Below, one piece after another: positions 23,829 through 35,423 of a stretch of 64,000 nt of DNA. Position 1 is the first letter of the stretch, and every line of letters begins with the position of its first letter. Below the pieces are notes generated by a model. It saw nothing but the letters and a program-made list of their open reading frames with translations. It was not told the DNA's origin and ran no database searches. The position numbers were made by a program, and so were the translations under genes. This DNA is from Panagrolaimus kolymaensis (taxonomy: Eukaryota; Nematoda; Chromadorea; Rhabditida; Panagrolaimidae). Location: assembly GCA_028622995.1 (NCBI GenBank), contig JAJQJQ010000050.1:1054001-1118000 (forward strand). The letters run 5' to 3'.

Positions 23829-25840
23829 TCATTCATTTTGCTTTTCCTCCGATTTTTCTTCACTCATTTCTTCTTCGCAAATAATTTCTAAGCTTTTGCG
23901 TTGCCTAATTTCGCATAAATAATCTTTTGGAACATTGGTCATTCCAGGATTTCGTTCCAAACTTGGAAGCATATCTAAAAATCCAATTTACTTTAAAAAA
24001 GTCTAACTTTTACTTTTTTTTACCATTAAACGGATGAAAGCTGAAATGTTGTAAAAGTGAAACAAAAATTAAAAATAATTCCATTCGAGCCAAACTTTCT
24101 CCCAAACACGAGCGTTTACCCATTCCAAATTGAATCAATTTTTTATTTGGTCTATATTGGCCATTTGCAGTTAAAAATCTTTCTGGATCAAAGTTTTCAG
24201 CATTAGAAAAATTATTTTCATCAAAATGAATTACTCCAATTTGGGGCATTAAAATTGTGCCAGCTTTAATTATATGACCGCTGATAGCTATGTCCTCGAT
24301 GGCTTGATGCGGAATTCCCCATGGAAGGACATTAATAATTCTTTGAAGTTCATCCAAAGTTGTTTGAAAATAAGGCATTTTTTGTCGATCAGAACTCGTT
24401 GGAAGATTAGTTCCAAGAATTTCATCAATTTCTTGGTGGAGTTTAGCTTGAATTTTGGGATAATGAATTAAATAAATAATGGCCCATCGAAGAGTGGTTA
24501 CAGTTGTTTCAAGGCCACCCGTCCATAAATCTCCAGCATCCAAAGCGAGAGTGGCTTTTCTGGAAAGTAAAAAAAATAATTATTTAAAAAAATAAAACAA
24601 ATTTTAGAGTTTTTGTGGCGAAACAATAGTTTTGGATTTCGTGGTACAAAGAAGCACAAAGGGAACAAAAAAAAGTTAAAATGAAACTATCCAATTTTTA
24701 AAGAAAATTTTTTGAAAAAAAAAACTTCTAAAATATTCAAATTTTGGGTCCAAAAAAAGTAAAACCTTACGATAAATTAGGATCAACTTTGTCATGCATG
24801 TCTCTCAAATAAGCATCAATAAAATTAGTTGGTTCCAAATTTTTTGTTTCATTTATTCGTTCAAACATTTCTTCATGCTTTTCAATTTCTTCAAGGAAAA
24901 ATCTTTGAATTTCAAATCCATCTTTGACATATTTATAATAATATGGAACAAAAAATCGTAAATATGGAAAATGATCCACAAATTGCATGGATTTGGAAGC
25001 GAACTAAAAAAAATAAAAATAGAAAAATGTTTGTCTTTTTTTTGTTGTTGCTTTTTTAGTGGAAAAAAATAAAATTACGCCTTTAAGAGTATTATCGATG
25101 AGAGTTTTAAATTTCAAATATTCTCTATCACCAAATTCGTAAGATCTTCCCATAACTAAATCATTTATAATATTTCCAACACAAAAACTTATATGCAAAT
25201 GAGGATCGAGGGTGCCAATCTAAAAAACCAAAAGATTTTCTTTTCGAAGTCAAAAAAATATCGAACCTTTGTCGTTGGATCACAAAATTCTTTCATCCTT
25301 TTTAAAAGTAAATTTTTATGTTTATTAATTAAATTTTCCATTATTCCTTTACCCATTCCAAAATTTCTAAATGTTTTTAATGCAAATCTTCTTTGAGCAC
25401 TCCATCGCTCGCCTTGACACAAAATTATTCCATCTCCATCTTTTTGATGTTTGGTAAAAATTCCATAAAGAAATCCTTTGGGTCGACCAGCCGATTCCAA
25501 TCCATAATTTTTATTTATTTCTTTTAAAATTTCATAATCAGCGATAACAACCATGGGACATGGAAGCCAAACAGTGAAAACAGGGCCATAAGTTTTGGCT
25601 AAAGTCAAAAAGCTTCGATGTGGATAAGCAATGTCTATCTTAAAAATTAAATTTCATGGTCTCAAACAGAAAATTTTAGAAAAAGCAAACTTTATTTAAA
25701 TTTCCAATTATTGGCCATCTCATTGGCCCTGGAGGATAATGACGAAATTCAAGAAGCCATTTAAAAAAATATATTGTTAAAGCACTAATTAACATTGATA
25801 ATAATAAAATGGGATCCAAAAGAAATCCAAAGAGTCCCAT
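23829..25840 (-). CDS. Cytochrome P450 (CYP2-clan type)
   Basis: Six exons: 25840..25691, 25638..25267, 25219..25079, 25003..24771, 24559..24024, 23974..23829; phases fit and give about 525 aa. The N-terminus is a membrane anchor (MGLFGFLLDPILLLSML...) followed by the proline hinge YPPGPMRWPIIGN. The I-helix motif is TGGLETT, the K-helix ExxR is ELQR, the meander has FDPERFL, and the haem loop is FGMGKRSCLGE with the cysteine thiolate ligand. All catalytic landmarks are present, so it is probably active as an ER-bound monooxygenase using NADPH-P450 reductase. Such nematode CYPs oxidise lipids and xenobiotics; the substrate cannot be read from sequence. The C-terminus has an unusual acidic Glu/Lys tail. 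Confidence 0.94.
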
Positions 25841-26503
25841 TTTTCATTTATTTCTTTTCTGACCTTTTTGAAGGCCAAAACTGGCTTCTTTTGTACCTCT
25901 TTTTTTCCACCATAAAAAAGAGTCAAAGAAGTAAAAAAAGTTATTTATTTTTTGTTTACATAATTGTATAATTTAATTTTGTATTTTTTCTCTTTTTCAA
26001 GTTCAATCTGACGACTTATTGGAAATATTTAAAATTTGATTTTTTTTTCTCTTTCAAACAAAATAACTGATTTAGACTCTTCTCTTTTTAGTGTAACTTA
26101 AAAAATTATGGAAAATTTTTTCCAAAAGATTTATCGTCTTTTTAAGTGCATTTGAATCAATTTTTATGAGTTACTTTTTATTATTTAGAAAAAAATTCAA
26201 AAAAGTGTAAAAGCAGACGACTCTCTTTGTTGAATGGTGAGAAAAAAGGCCTCGAAAATATTTTTGCATTCTCTTCAACGCGCGTCCATCAAATTAAATG
26301 AAACAAAAATTTTCTTGCAGCGAAAATCTAGCCGCGTTTTTTGTAATTTAAATTTTTGTCCAATGTGTCGTCTAGTTCAAAACTATTATTTTCAGTGAAA
26401 AGCATTTTTTTTTCTCTAGGAATTAAAAATTGTGCTAAACCCGCCAAATTTTATTATTTGTTTTACAAATTTTACCATTTCCACGAAATTGTATGCTTTA
26501 AAA
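25841..26503. other. Divergent intergenic region between the P450 and MTFR-like genes
   Basis: About 660 bp between two divergently transcribed genes, so it should hold both promoters. It ends with a possible trans- or cis-splice acceptor (TTTTTTCTCTAG at 26406-26419) shortly before the MTFR start. Confidence 0.5.
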
Positions 26504-27977
26504 ATGAACCAAAATAATTTTACTCCTGCTCGTTTGGCTCAAAATAATAACCCACGACTTTCATCCATAAATCCATATTCTCTTTCTAAAGCAAACGACA
26601 ACAACCCTTCTTCGGCTGTAGTAGATTTTGCTGGTGTTGAAAATCATCAAAATCAAGATCAAAATAATAATAATATTATTTATTATGATGGAAATGTTTC
26701 AATTCTTGATTTTATTGGCTATTGGAACCTTTTAAAAGCATGCGTCGATGAAGGCGCACAAATTATGGTTTGTCTTTCTTTCATTTTTTTTTGTTGATTA
26801 CTCTTTGATTTTAATCGTTATCGCTTGCTTTTATTTGTTCCAATTTTTTCCACTTTTTTCTTTTTTAGCGCCAGTTGCTACCACGTATCGACGTTAATGA
26901 ATTTTTCAATCGAATAAATCATAAAATTAGAAATTATAATTACACGGCATTGTTTATTCGAATAAGTAATTTCCTTAAAACTTTGTAAGTAAATAATTTT
27001 TTTCTCGATAGTTTCTAAAAAATTGAAAAAAAATTATATATTCCAAAGACTAATTTTTTTTTTCTAGACCAATTATGGGTGATTCATATTCAGCTAATAT
27101 TCCATCGATGTTAGATGTAAATGAAATTCTTACATCTCCTCCTCCACAAGGTTTTTTATATATTTATCAGAAAAGTTTTTATAAGTTAAAAATTTATAGG
27201 AATTTTGCAACGCGAACCTTCCTTTGACCATTGGAATAACTTTGATGAAAATGGATCGGATACTTGTTGTTTTGATGATGATATGACTTCCATTAGCGCT
27301 GGAAATGATTCGGGTATTAGTAATCCAAATAGAATTAACCATTTGGAAAATGAAATCGAAGAATTAAAGAATCAATTGTTGGCTCTTTCAAAACTTGTTA
27401 AAAATGCTGTAAACTTTCCTGCTTTTTCAAAACTTTGTGGTTATTTTCAAATTTTAGGGCATACGAGACAGTTCTAAACCTGCGGAACCAAGCAAAATTG
27501 CTACTGTCTCATCTGGAGCACCAGTTCCGCCTCCTCCACCTCCACCCGGGTTTTTCAATGCTGCCATATCTTCAAAGGTAAAACTACAATAGTTATTTTT
27601 TTAGCTTCGAATATAATTTATTTTTTTAAGATAAATATTATTAAACCTTCTGTTGCCACCCAAGAAGATTTACCTCGAAGTGTTACTCCTCCACCTTCGA
27701 TGCATGACATTCTGAAAGAATTAAATTCTGTTAAACTTCGAAGTGTTCCAAGGTAATTTTTTTTCTGTCAAAAGTCACTCATTAAATTATATTAATGTAA
27801 CACTTTTTCAGATCCCCTGGTGGCACTCCATGTAGAGCAGCACCCGTCCCAAGTTCGGACAATTTCCTTAAATCTGCACTTCAAAATAAATTCAAAAATG
27901 CCAAGCGCCCAGATGATTCATTTGAAAATAATCTCGATGATGATTCTTCTTTAGAAACTAGCGGAAATTGGGATTAA
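26504..27977 (+). CDS. Mitochondrial fission regulator (MTFR1-like) homologue
   Basis: Seven exons: 26504..26767, 26869..26984, 27068..27150, 27200..27408, 27458..27577, 27631..27752, 27812..27977; every junction keeps frame, 359 aa. The chosen start is the first ATG (MNQNNF) in the frame; upstream there is only a GTG. The central part has a short coiled coil (NHLENEIEELKNQLLALSKL) followed by a polyproline stretch (VPPPPPPPG). The C-terminal part carries the hallmark of the family: a helix ending HDILKELNSVKLRSV followed by SPGGTP, then a helix NFLKSALQNKFK and an acidic tail with DDSFE. Vertebrate MTFR1/MTFR1L/MTFR2 share this order. Known role: mitochondrial outer-face regulators of network shape. 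The long Asn/Asp-rich N-terminal region looks lineage-specific. Confidence 0.85.
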
Positions 27978-28234
27978 CTAACTTTTATTTATTTTATTTA
28001 TATATATATATTTTTTATTAGTTTGATTCGGGTTTATTTTTTCTGCATTGCAACTTATGTTTTTTTTGTTGTTGTAAATATGGTTTTTGTTTATTTTTTA
28101 TTTTATCATTAGTTTAGCATTTTTTATATTTGAAACTCATTTAAAAGCAGGCGACAATAATTTTTCTCAATAAAATTTAATTTTGTTTTCTTCTCAAATA
28201 TTTCTTGAATATGGTTTCTGAGTTGTCACATTTT

Positions 28235-29404
28235 TTAACCAGATAAATCTCCTATTTTTTTTGATTTCAAGAGAAACACTTCTCGGCCATTTTGCTCGAT
28301 GAGTTCGATGGTACGATTTAAAACATGATTTGAAATTTTGTTGACCAAATTAGCAAATTTATTAGTTTTTTCTTTTAATAATTCTTCATTTTTCTTGTGT
28401 TCAATGCCAATACAAAAACTTCCAATGATTGCAGCGAGATTTATATGGGTTTGAATATTTATGGCTAAACTCAGCGATGCATTTGTTGTTTTCCAATCAT
28501 TTTTATTCATAAACTCATCGAGTAAACATTTTCCAAAACTTTCTTGCCGAGTTGTTGCCAATTTTTCTTCTTCATTAATTTTTTGATCCAAAAATTTTCT
28601 AGCTTCAATAATATTTTGAAAAGATCGCTGCTTATTTTTTTGAATTTTTTTTTGTATTTTTAAAATAAAATTAGTTGCATTATTTTTTAATTCAAAAATA
28701 CGTTTATATTGATCTCCAAATATTGGTGGAAACCATTCAGAATTTTTATTTGATGTATCGATCGTTAAATTAAAAATGGTATTAAATAATTTTTTAATTC
28801 CAAAATATAATTCAAATGATTCTTCAGGAGTTCTATTTTCACATAAAATAAATTTTTCAATGGTTTGAAGAATTTTCCATGGTGATTCAAGTAAATCTTT
28901 GTTGCATTTTCTTTCAAACTCATCAAAAAATTCATATGAAACTTCTCCGAATGAAGGATTGAGTATAAATGAGAGATGTGTACGAATATCGTCCAACCTC
29001 ACATTTACCTGAATCAAGTAATTCATAAAATAGATGGATTTTTCCGAAGGTAGCAGTTCATGACGAATTTTCTGAGGAATTTCGATGAAATTCTTTGTTA
29101 TCATTTCATTAATTTGTTTCAAAACTTTTCTTTCTTCACTTTCGGGTAGAATAATCAAATTAGCTATTTGTCCTGCAAACAAAGCTATTGGATGAATCAG
29201 ATTTCTAACACTTTTGGTTTTTGAAAAATTGATTAACTTAAACTCGGCGAAAGAATCTAAATTGGCATATTCAAAGTCCTTCATTTTGTCCAAAATATTT
29301 TTGCCATTATCAAGAATTTCGTTTGTAGCCGTTGTTAATTCGGCTGCTAAAAACCGGAGTGGCCCACAAAAGAAAAATAAATTAAGGATCAAAAGGCGAA
29401 GCAT
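28235..29404 (-). CDS. Secreted protein of unknown function
   Basis: One uninterrupted exon, 389 aa. The ATG at 29404 is chosen because it begins a signal peptide (MLRLLILNLFFFCGPLRFLAA). The longer frame upstream contains a splice acceptor (CTTTCAG near 29434-29440), so it is probably 5'UTR or a trans-splice site. The mature part is Lys/Glu/Asn-rich and mostly helical, with phrases such as LTTATNEILDNGKNILDKM and KIQKKIQKNKQRSF, and only a few cysteines. No transmembrane segment or known domain was recognised. Lack of introns is unusual next to its multi-exon neighbours. Confidence 0.75.
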   Translation of the reverse strand: MLRLLILNLFFFCGPLRFLAAELTTATNEILDNGKNILDKMKDFEYANLDSFAEFKLINFSKTKSVRNLIHPIALFAGQIANLIILPESEERKVLKQINEMITKNFIEIPQKIRHELLPSEKSIYFMNYLIQVNVRLDDIRTHLSFILNPSFGEVSYEFFDEFERKCNKDLLESPWKILQTIEKFILCENRTPEESFELYFGIKKLFNTIFNLTIDTSNKNSEWFPPIFGDQYKRIFELKNNATNFILKIQKKIQKNKQRSFQNIIEARKFLDQKINEEEKLATTRQESFGKCLLDEFMNKNDWKTTNASLSLAINIQTHINLAAIIGSFCIGIEHKKNEELLKEKTNKFANLVNKISNHVLNRTIELIEQNGREVFLLKSKKIGDLSG

Positions 29405-30198
29405 TTGGGTTAATTGGTGAATATTTTGATATGCTCTGAAAGTAAAAAACAAAAAATGATTCGAATCCGTAAACAGCCTCGTTGCACCTTTCACGAAAGA
29501 ATAATTTCACAGATAATTAAAACACGATAATAATAAGTTATTAATAATAGAAAACATTTTACTTTTTTTTTATTTCCTAAAAACAAAGTTATTTTAATAG
29601 AAAATAATTCATTACCTACCAACAATTCTTAGGCAACGAAATATTTCAATTTATTTATAAGAGTTTTTTAGATTATATTTCTTTAGACCAAAATATACAT
29701 AAGTGAGGCGTGGTTAATTCATTATTTTTTGGGTGGCACGAAATTATTGCATTCAAGCTTCTCTTTGCTTCGAATTTAAAAATGCAGAGTATCTTGAAGA
29801 TTTATTTGCAAATAAAAGCAGCAACAATTCATTAGAACTAAATTCAATTAATATTAGCTTTTATTAATTTTAATTTAGTTTAGTTTCTTTTTATTAAATT
29901 TTTAGGTTATTTTGTTTTCTTAGTAAAAGCATTTTTATTTTATATTTGAGTCAAAAATTCAGCGATGGGCGCACTTTGCAAGAAATATCTGATTTGTCTT
30001 GATCCAATAGAAATGATAGCACACACACAATGCATAAATATGACTCTTCCAAAACTAGAGAATTGAGATATGTCAGTTTGTTTTTTGATTTTTTCTTAGT
30101 TTTGGCATAAGGTGTTGAATAAATACGTGACTGCTTTTAATTGTGTGCAACTTTCTTTTAAGTTCAAAACTATTTATTCACTGATTTCTTTTAAAATC
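29405..30198. other. Intergenic, no gene seen
   Basis: A+T-rich spacer between divergently oriented genes; likely holds both promoters. No RNA gene or repeat was identified. Confidence 0.4.
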
Positions 30199-32099
30199 AT
30201 GAACGCCGCCGCTCCATTAACATTTTCAGTCATAAATCTTCGTGTCCAGGAATTTCCATTCTCTGAAAAACTTACAAACTATCTTACCGCTAAAACCAAT
30301 GCAAATGTTATGCAAAAATTATATCGATGTTGCAAATATTTTTATTTTAAAGCTCCATATTTTATTGTCGATGTTATCATGCTGATGGATTAAAACAACG
30401 ATTTGAAAATCATAAATAAAATAGATAATATTTGGGTTTTAAAAAAGTTTAGATCTTATTTCTGCTTCCATATAGGCGATGCACTGTTAAATAAAATAGT
30501 TCGAAGCGATATTTCTGATCTTTGTCTTCCATATATTTATTTGACGATGGATAAATTAAAAATGTTAATTAAATCAGGAAATTTAAATTCAATTTATAGC
30601 ATTTATGGACCTGAAAATGATAATAATTTAATTCGAATACCATTGGAAGATATATTAGCTCAAGTTCCAAATGTTGAAGAAATTTGGTTATAATTAACAA
30701 ATAAAAATTTTTTTTAAATGCTATTAATTTTTAGTTTTACAAATGCACATATCACTTCACAAACGATGTCAAAATTGCTTGAAATTCCATGGAAGCAAAA
30801 AATTCGAAAACTTGTTCTTTCTGATTTGGATAACACTTTTGATATTGAATTGTTTTTAAAGTTTATCGAAGTAAGATAAAATATTTAATTATAATTTATA
30901 AAAATTTAAATTCATTTTCTTTCTTTTTTTTTTTAGGAAAAACTTACCAATGACGCATATATTCATGTTTCTTTTAATAATGAAAATGGTCTAAACTTTG
31001 ATAGGATGTTGCAAGAATTAAAAATTAAATGTGAAGAACGATCAAAAAATTTAAAGAAAAAATGGAATTTACAACTTCAATCAGGTGAAAAACAAGGTAA
31101 AAACAATATTGAAAAAAATAAATATATGTATATCAATTTTTTTAGTTAAACCATTTCCGAATTTGCCGCCTCACATCGTCGATGCAGAAAAAATTATTAT
31201 TAAACCTCAAAACTTTCCATTTCCTCAACCATTATTAAATTATATGATTCAAGCCGCAAATGGAAATCAAATGAAACAACTTCAAAAAACATGCAAATAT
31301 TTTTACACTAAAGCTCCATATTGCATTATTGAAAAAATTTTGATTGAAAATGATACAGTCACATTGAATGAAAATTTATACAATATGAATATATTAAATT
31401 ATTTTAAACCCAATATTTGGTTGACATCTTCTTTCGTTGCCGTAGACTATGATCCAGCTGTAAATAATAATTTTATAGAAAAAATTGCTAAATGTGATGT
31501 CGATAATGTAAATTTGTGGGATAGCCGAATAACAATGAAAGAATTTAAGATTCTTACAAAAAATTATAAAAATATTTCACAATGGGAAAATTATATTCGA
31601 GTTATTGATGAACATCGTAATAATGTTCCAGTTGAAAAAATTATGCCTCAATTTTTGAATGTTAAAGATCTTTAGTAAGTTTTTTTAAATTATTTTTTAC
31701 TTTAGCTTCAAAAAATATTTCAAAATAAAATAATATAAAATTAACAGCTTATATTTTGATAATGTCAAACCTCAAAATTTGGCTAAAATGCTCTCAATTC
31801 CATTCAAAAATAAAACATTAATGTTGATGCTTGACGAAGTTAATGAACCATTAGAAGTTAATTTATTTTTCGAATTAATGAAAGTGAGTATTTTGTGCTT
31901 TTTCAGTACTATCAAAAACTGAATATATGTATACTTTTAGAAAATGCTTGCTCCAAAAGCCCATTTCCAAGTCAAATTCGTAAATGAATTACACGCAACT
32001 AATTTCGAAGTTGGGATGAAAATAATGATTAAAGAATGGAAGCCCAAAATTGAAACACCTTCGATGAAAATTAAATTTGGAGATGAAGAACAACAATAA
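30199..32099 (+). CDS. Tandem two-unit F-box-like gene with an in-frame stop in unit 1
   Basis: Six exons: 30199..30686, 30735..30870, 30937..31096, 31146..31674, 31748..31883, 31941..32099. Exons 1-3 and 4-6 are copies of each other with near-equal lengths (488/136/160 and 529/136/159 nt). Each unit begins with an F-box-like segment (EFPFSEKLTNYLTAK... and NFPFPQPLLNYMIQAANGNQ), then MKQLQKTCKYFYTKAPY-type sequence and a leucine-rich C-terminal part. Unit 1 runs into unit 2 in frame through a normal intron; unit 2 has no ATG of its own near its start. A TAA at 30391-30393 interrupts unit 1 while the frame continues correctly beyond it, so the full product needs readthrough or the gene is decaying. 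Known role of F-box proteins: SCF ligase substrate receptors. The F-box call rests on general pattern. Confidence 0.65.
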
Positions 32100-32293
32100 A
32101 AGTTTTTTTTTCTTATGTTAAATTTCGATTGCGAATATTTTGATTTACCAATATTTTATTTTTTAAATATATTATAAACTTTATTATCTTTTTTAGATTT
32201 AAAACTATATAATTTTCTTGGTATATTTGAGACACGTTTTTTATATAAATTTTTTTAAGGCACAAAAAATTATTATATTATTATTATTGTTTT

Positions 32294-35200
32294 TTAATGT
32301 TTGTTTCTATTTCTACCAAAACATCGAGAACATAAAGGTTTAACTGAAACATAACACCATATTCCAAATAAAGTGGTTAATGAAATTGGGATAGCTACAA
32401 TACCAGCAGAAACTATACCCATTTGTAATGTAAAAACAGCTGCGGCAACAGCACCAGATGCAGCTCCACCCAATCCAACACCAAAAAATACTGAATCTCC
32501 ACATGCGAGTAAAGCTGAAGCACATCCAGTTACCCGTTTATCTTCATTAAGGCGCTTATATTTTTCTAATTCCGCCTATAAAAAATAAGTAATAAAAAAA
32601 ATTTCGCTTCAATAGAGAGAAAAAAGAAAATTATTTACATTGATATCTTCTTGTAAACGAGCTAAATTAGTTCCACGAACTTCACCATCACCAATTTTCG
32701 GGCATTTATCATAAATATTTAAGGCTGTAATTCCATGTTTGATATGGGCTTCTAATAACTTCTTTTCTGACATCATTCTTGGGCCAGATGTAGACTGGAA
32801 AAAATAATAAAATTTATTAATAGGTTAAAGGGCAGATATGGGAATAAATAAGGAAGGATGATGAGTATAAATTTAATATATAAGCAGCTTTTATAAGATA
32901 TTAGTGTGGTAGTAAAAAAATGGATTTTGAAGAATAATAAAAAATACAAAATTAGAAAAATGTGCGTCAAACGAAGAAATGGATAACAAAATATTAAATT
33001 TTTTATAAAAGGTTCGTTTTTATAAAAACGGGTTTAAAAAGCTACGAGATGAAATTTTAAAAATTGACATACCCTATCCATTCCCCGACAATATGATGTT
33101 TTCGCTTCCACTGCTGATTCTATACAAAGCAATTGAGCATTCGCGTTTAAAATGCTTCGAGGTTGAGGTAATTCGTTGCTATCAAATACACGAGCAAATT
33201 CCTAAAAAAAATTTTTTGCATAAATTGTCGCGATTTTAATTTTTTTTTTAGTGAAATAATCTTACACGAATATAATCAATCATTTTTTTACATGTTACAT
33301 CTTTACCATTAACAACTTTAGGTTTTAATACATGTGGGTCAAGTAATGATTGAGTCATACGTTTGACTTCTTCGCGAAATACAGGGCGTAAATCTTAAAA
33401 AAATTGGAAATAAAAAACTAAAAATTTAGGGTCAAAAATCAAAAAATACCTTTAACATATCCTTTAAAAGAATTTCGTTCAGCAACTTTATATCCAGGAT
33501 GTGGAAGCAGAAAGCAATTTAACTCTTCAAAACATTCGACTAATTGCAGTCTAACATCTTTGAGTTCTTCATGTTGGCCGGGTGAAACTTGTAAAACTTG
33601 TTCAAGAAATTTTTTTCCTCCTTCAGTGCCATATGAAAATTCTTCAGGCGATTTAAAATCTCTAACAACAAATGAAAGTGCCTGAAAAATAAAAAAAATA
33701 ACAAAATGTTGTCATCTTCCTCTCTATTTTTTTTATGTAAAACTTTACTTTACTCTATTTTTTATTTATCCGAGCATGGGAAAAGCCAAAAAGATTTGCC
33801 CGAAAAAAAAATAAAAAATGAGGGAAAATAGAATAGGAAACTAGGCTTAAGGCTAGTTGATTAAGGTTGAGCAGGGCAAAAAAAAAGGAAATAAACTTTT
33901 ATATTTTTAAATTTTAAATTCATTTTTTTTTTCTTACTTGAAAAGGCTTTCCAAATTCTTGTGCTTCTTTTAATGCTAATCTTCCATATTCCACGAATAA
34001 ACTTAAATGTTGTAAAGCATCTTCAGGAATATTATCCACGACATTATAACATTGATGGCTTGATAAAAGAGTAGATAAACCAAAAATAGTTGTATTTTGT
34101 TTTAAAGTTGAATTATTATCAAATGTTCCTTGAGTGTCCATCTAAAAATGCAAATTTAAAAAATAAAATTTTTTTTGGGGGATTTTAGGTTTGAAAATTA
34201 CCAAAACCACAGCATATTTTTCGCCATTCGCCGCTTCAATCATAATTGGTTCACCCCAAAGCCAAATTCCCACTGTATCTCTTTTGGCTCCCGAACGCCA
34301 ATGGAACCCTTGCAATTGTGCATCATCTCCAAGCCAATCGAGTTGAATGTCATTCTGAAGCAAAAAATTTATAAAAAATTTGCATAAAAGACAAAAAAAT
34401 AATAATAAACATAGTTTTTTGAGTTTTATCTTTTATTACCAACCTGCTGAGAATTTTGAAGAGCATACAAATATTCCAAGAAAAAATTTAATAAAAAACT
34501 TTTTCCCTTTCGAAATGCTCCAGCCACAGAGATTATGACAATCTAAAAAAATTATATCATATTTTTCTTTAATAAAAAAATAAATAAATATTTATGCAAA
34601 AAAAATTTTCGGCTTATAAATTTCTTTTAATTCTTTTTTTTTACATCGTCTGCTTTTTTTAAAAAGAGACGAGAAATAAAAAAACTAAATCAATGAGAAA
34701 ATAAAAGTAACAAATAAAAAAATAAAATAAATTTTAAGTAACAAAAAAACAAGAACAACTACTTTTTTATTTGCAATTTCCCGATGTCCCAAAACGGCAT
34801 TAAGTGCATTTTCATTTAATCGAAAAGAATTAGGATTATTTGAATGTGCTGAAATTAATTGAACTGGAAAAACTTTGTATCGACGATCCATTTGGTCTCG
34901 GGTACTGCAAAATAAATAAATAAATGAAAAAAATAAGATTGAAAATTATTATTATTTGTTTGTTTTTTAAATATAAAAAAAAATAGTTTGCAAAAAGAAA
35001 TAAAAAGAAAATTGAAATTTAAAGAAAGAAAAAGTTAAATTAAATTTAAAAAAAAAACATACATACTTTTTTTTTGCTGTTGTTGTTTTAGTTGTTGGGT
35101 GTTAGTTAAACAATTAAAATAAAGTGAGACAACACAGAGAGAAGAAAGAAGAATATGGCAAAAAAGAAGAAGAGGAGAATGAGGGAGGGGAAGGGAAGAA

Positions 35201-35423
35201 GAAGCCGAAATAGAAAGGAAGTAGTTGATGATGAAGATAAAAAAAAAGATGAAGAAGAAATAAAAATAAAAAAAGGCGACAGCCAAACTAAAAAAAAAAA
35301 GCAAAAGAAAGAAAAAAATAAACAGATTCGTAATATTTTTTTATTTTATTTTATTTTATTTTAAAGCTGGACTTACCTAAATTCCGGCACAAACGGCGCG
35401 GTTAAGTCAAAGTCGAACGACAT
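32294..35423 (-). CDS. atln-1: Atlastin, ER-membrane fusion GTPase
   Basis: Ten exons: 35423..35377, 34904..34763, 34542..34444, 34354..34202, 34141..33938, 33681..33450, 33393..33266, 33201..33073, 32794..32639, 32575..32294; all phases fit, about 523 aa. The G domain has the P-loop GAFRKGKS (near residue 71), a switch region with DTQGTFDN, and the atlastin-type guanine-recognition VVRDF (RD replacing the usual NKxD). A helical middle domain follows. Near the C-terminus is the paired membrane hairpin ([20 protein letters not shown]... and [20 protein letters not shown]), ending in a short basic tail (CFGRNRNKH). Known role: dynamin-superfamily GTPase tethering and fusing ER tubules. Length, motifs and tail are complete. 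The symbol is by orthology with C. elegans atln-1. Confidence 0.95.

Noticed and set aside
31097..31145. Unit 1 and unit 2 of the F-box-like locus as two separate genes
   Set aside because: Unit 2 has no ATG near its start and the splice sites join the units in frame; kept as one gene, with the alternative noted.
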